DNA of 5,299 nt from NCBI GenBank assembly GCA_900752845.1, contig CAADWU010000124.1:1-5299 (forward strand). The letters are read 5' to 3'. The notes below the pieces were generated by a model. The model was not told the origin of the DNA, searched no databases, and saw only the letters and a program-made list of their open reading frames with translations. This DNA is from Candidatus Gastranaerophilales bacterium (GTDB lineage Bacteria > Cyanobacteriota > Vampirovibrionia > Gastranaerophilales > Gastranaerophilaceae). The position numbers and the translations under genes were made by a program. Below, piece by piece: positions 3,447 to 5,299 of this stretch (its first letter is position 1; each line of letters opens with the position of its first letter).

Positions 3447-5299
3447 TGGCGACTCCTTTTAATTCTTGCTCAAGGATTTTGTCGGTTTCATATAGATAAA
3501 GCGGTTTTTCCTGCGGTTTGTTTTCATCTAAAAGCATCGACAAATCCTGCCGACCAAAAGCATCCATCTCCTTGCTTTTGCGAATAACCTTGTCCATATT
3601 TGTATTTGCAATTCGTGAAACTTTTGGTTTAATTTCTTTTTCAACGCTTGCGTATGCGGCTTTATAATTTGCACATTTTTCTTCAAGGCTAATCTCACGA
3701 GTTTGTTTAATATATGATTTTGCAATCTTCAAACTGCGTTTTTTGATAGCCATTGCATCTTTGAAAGCTTCTTTTGAAATTTCGTCTGCGTGAAGTGCCG
3801 CAACGGCTTTGACCGCCGTAACCTTACCGATAAAGGCATTATTGTCGGCTCTGAATACCCACGCAACCTTGAAATTTTGAATATCTCTGCGTAAGTAGAC
3901 TTTCAGACCTGTTTTTGAAATCATCCAATCTGCCCAATAGGTAATACCCAGTTCATTATCTTTAATGCCATTTCGTCTTATAGTGTAATTTTTAGAAGTC
4001 CTTGTGCAGAATAATTTCAAAGCATCGGATTCTACTTTTATAACTTCAGCACATTCCTGATTAAAGAGTTGATCAGGAGATAAGCCCTCGTGGTTTTTAC
4101 CACGAGATGGACGTTTATTTAAAACATTAATCACAAAATCATCAAAGACTTCTTTAAACACCTCGAACGGAATAATTTTTCCTGCTTTAATCTCTTTCGC
4201 AAGTTTTTCCGGACGTTCAACAACATTGCCTCCCCTGTAACCAATACAATGTTTTGAAAGTAATTCTTTAATCTTTAAAAAATCTCTTTCAATCGGTTTT
4301 GTCTGAGCGTTATATGGTAAAGCAAAATTTGCTTTGACATTTAATTCTTCAAGCATACAAGTCGTTTTGAACTCATCTGCTTCAATTTTAAATTTTCGTC
4401 CGCCGGCAAAATCTTTAGAACGATAATCTTTACCGTTATCAATAATCACATCTTTTGGCAAACCGTATTTTTCTACAGCATAATAGAATGACTGGAAAAT
4501 ATGATCTGAATTTGGATGTCCGCACTGAAGAATCCAACCGAGCCATTTGCCTGATTTGTAATCTCTCCAAGCAGTAACCCAAGGAAAAACAACGCTGCCG
4601 TCTGAATTCAGACAGGCAACGTCTATTTGAGCGTGATCTGAAACCCACGCTTCTCCGCAAATTACAGTAGAATAGTCTCTATCAATGTAATTGCCGTATT
4701 TCCTATTCCAAGCAGATTCCCCGTATCTCGCTAAATAAATACTTTGTTTTGGTACTTCACGTCTTAACCTGCGTTTAAAGGTTGAACAACTTGGAAAATT
4801 GACTCTTTCAACTCCGTTTTCTCTCATTGCGTATCCAAGTGTCAAATCCCAACAGGTTTGTAAAGAGGGCGCACCTTCTATTAAATACAAATTTTTGAAA
4901 TAATCAAAATAGCAATCTTTTATTGTTGATCTGCCTGAATTATTCCCATATTTTGATAGCAAACCATTTATTCCACTAGCAAAGTATCTATTTCTCATTC
5001 TAATTAAGGAAGAATAAGACGTTTGGTTATCAGGATTATTTTTATTCCAATTTTCAATGAACAGTTTTAAGGCTCTGCCTCTCAAACAAAGACTTTTTTT
5101 GATAACATCTATGTATTTGTCTGCCTGAATTCGTGACCATAAAGGGGCTTCAGAATATTTTTTATTATCAGATTCGTTGTCAACTTTTTTTGATATAGGT
5201 AAAGATGAATAACGAATAAAAATTTGTTTTATATTATCTTTTACTTCAATTTTATAAATAAAATCACCTTTGTAGCAGCGATTTTTGATTGTCTTTTCT
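3436..5299 (-). CDS. A: MuA-like DDE transposase (partial, N terminus outside window)
   Basis: The frame is open from the right edge of the window to TAG at 3436-3438, giving at least 620 residues, against 663 for MuA. A TTG at 5083-5085 is internal: the coding continues upstream with family-like sequence and has no stop. The first 35 visible residues (KGDFIYKIEV then IRYSSLP) resemble the end of the MuA N-terminal winged helix, so perhaps 40-60 residues are missing. A helical end-binding region follows (SRIQADKYIDVIKKS, ALKLFIENWNK). The RNase H-fold core shows the DDE triad: Asp in WVSDHAQID (codon 4636-4638), Asp in VIIDNGKDY (4438-4440) and Glu in TKPIERDF (4288-4290). A beta-barrel and a basic helical tail, which in MuA contacts MuB, complete it. 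It joins both phage ends to target DNA during integration and replicative transposition. Confidence 0.92.
   Translation of the reverse strand, partial: EKTIKNRCYKGDFIYKIEVKDNIKQIFIRYSSLPISKKVDNESDNKKYSEAPLWSRIQADKYIDVIKKSLCLRGRALKLFIENWNKNNPDNQTSYSSLIRMRNRYFASGINGLLSKYGNNSGRSTIKDCYFDYFKNLYLIEGAPSLQTCWDLTLGYAMRENGVERVNFPSCSTFKRRLRREVPKQSIYLARYGESAWNRKYGNYIDRDYSTVICGEAWVSDHAQIDVACLNSDGSVVFPWVTAWRDYKSGKWLGWILQCGHPNSDHIFQSFYYAVEKYGLPKDVIIDNGKDYRSKDFAGGRKFKIEADEFKTTCMLEELNVKANFALPYNAQTKPIERDFLKIKELLSKHCIGYRGGNVVERPEKLAKEIKAGKIIPFEVFKEVFDDFVINVLNKRPSRGKNHEGLSPDQLFNQECAEVIKVESDALKLFCTRTSKNYTIRRNGIKDNELGITYWADWMISKTGLKVYLRRDIQNFKVAWVFRADNNAFIGKVTAVKAVAALHADEISKEAFKDAMAIKKRSLKIAKSYIKQTREISLEEKCANYKAAYASVEKEIKPKVSRIANTNMDKVIRKSKEMDAFGRQDLSMLLDENKPQEKPLYLYETDKILEQELKGVANGY

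Noticed and set aside
3528..3725. Minus-strand open frame of 65 codons inside the transposase
   Set aside because: It is an out-of-frame shadow of the transposase C-terminal coding sequence, with low-complexity Lys/Gln-rich content.
4087..4106. Perfect 8-bp hairpin with a four-base loop inside the transposase gene
   Set aside because: It lies within well-supported coding sequence, and one such hairpin in about 5 kb is not far from chance expectation.
4439..4660. Minus-strand open frame of 73 codons inside the transposase
   Set aside because: It overlaps the catalytic core of the transposase in another frame; the Arg/Cys-rich product looks artefactual.
5083..5085. TTG as the start of the transposase
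   Set aside because: The frame stays open to the window edge and encodes sequence resembling the MuA DNA-binding domain, so this TTG is internal.

Overview
This window is the distal part of the early (replication and regulation) region of a Mu-like transposable prophage. Most genes lie on the minus strand and read, in transcription order, as a DDE transposase like MuA (running off the right edge), an AAA+ target-selection ATPase like MuB, a small one-helix membrane protein, a GemA-like protein, two small helical proteins of unknown function, and a Mor-like activator. A rho-independent terminator closes this transcription unit at about 781-817. The A-B-gemA-mor order is that of phage Mu; the extras between gemA and mor are not part of that order. 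The DNA is AT-rich, uses the standard code and has strong AGGAG-type ribosome binding sites. This suggests a low-GC bacterial host, but nothing here fixes the phylum.

The standout is a pair of 65-nt elements at 1175-1239 and 1535-1599, both read on the minus strand. Each is a complete type II (circularly permuted) hammerhead ribozyme. Each has the CUGAUGA and GAAA core segments, a GUC cleavage triplet and three stems. They differ at 11 of 65 positions, and ten of those form five compensated base pairs; one pair is a G-U that becomes U-G only when read on the minus strand. They flank one 89-codon gene exactly: ribozyme, Shine-Dalgarno, gene, stop codon, 3 nt, ribozyme. Cleavage at both would release a 360-nt RNA carrying that gene and cut the early transcript into an A-B-gemA part, the released gene and a mor part. 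If the 360-nt RNA were ligated into a circle, the junction would rebuild an active-looking hammerhead. Cleavage, release and circularisation are inferred; the ribozyme structure is read directly.

The left 0.8 kb is on the plus strand and converges on the phage operon. It holds the 3' end of an unknown gene (1-186), a 97-bp gap with a weak hairpin, and two small genes of 79 codons each with matching ribosome binding sites. I recognise none of the three; they may be phage accessory genes or flanking DNA. No tRNA, rRNA, CRISPR array, insertion sequence or phage end was seen.
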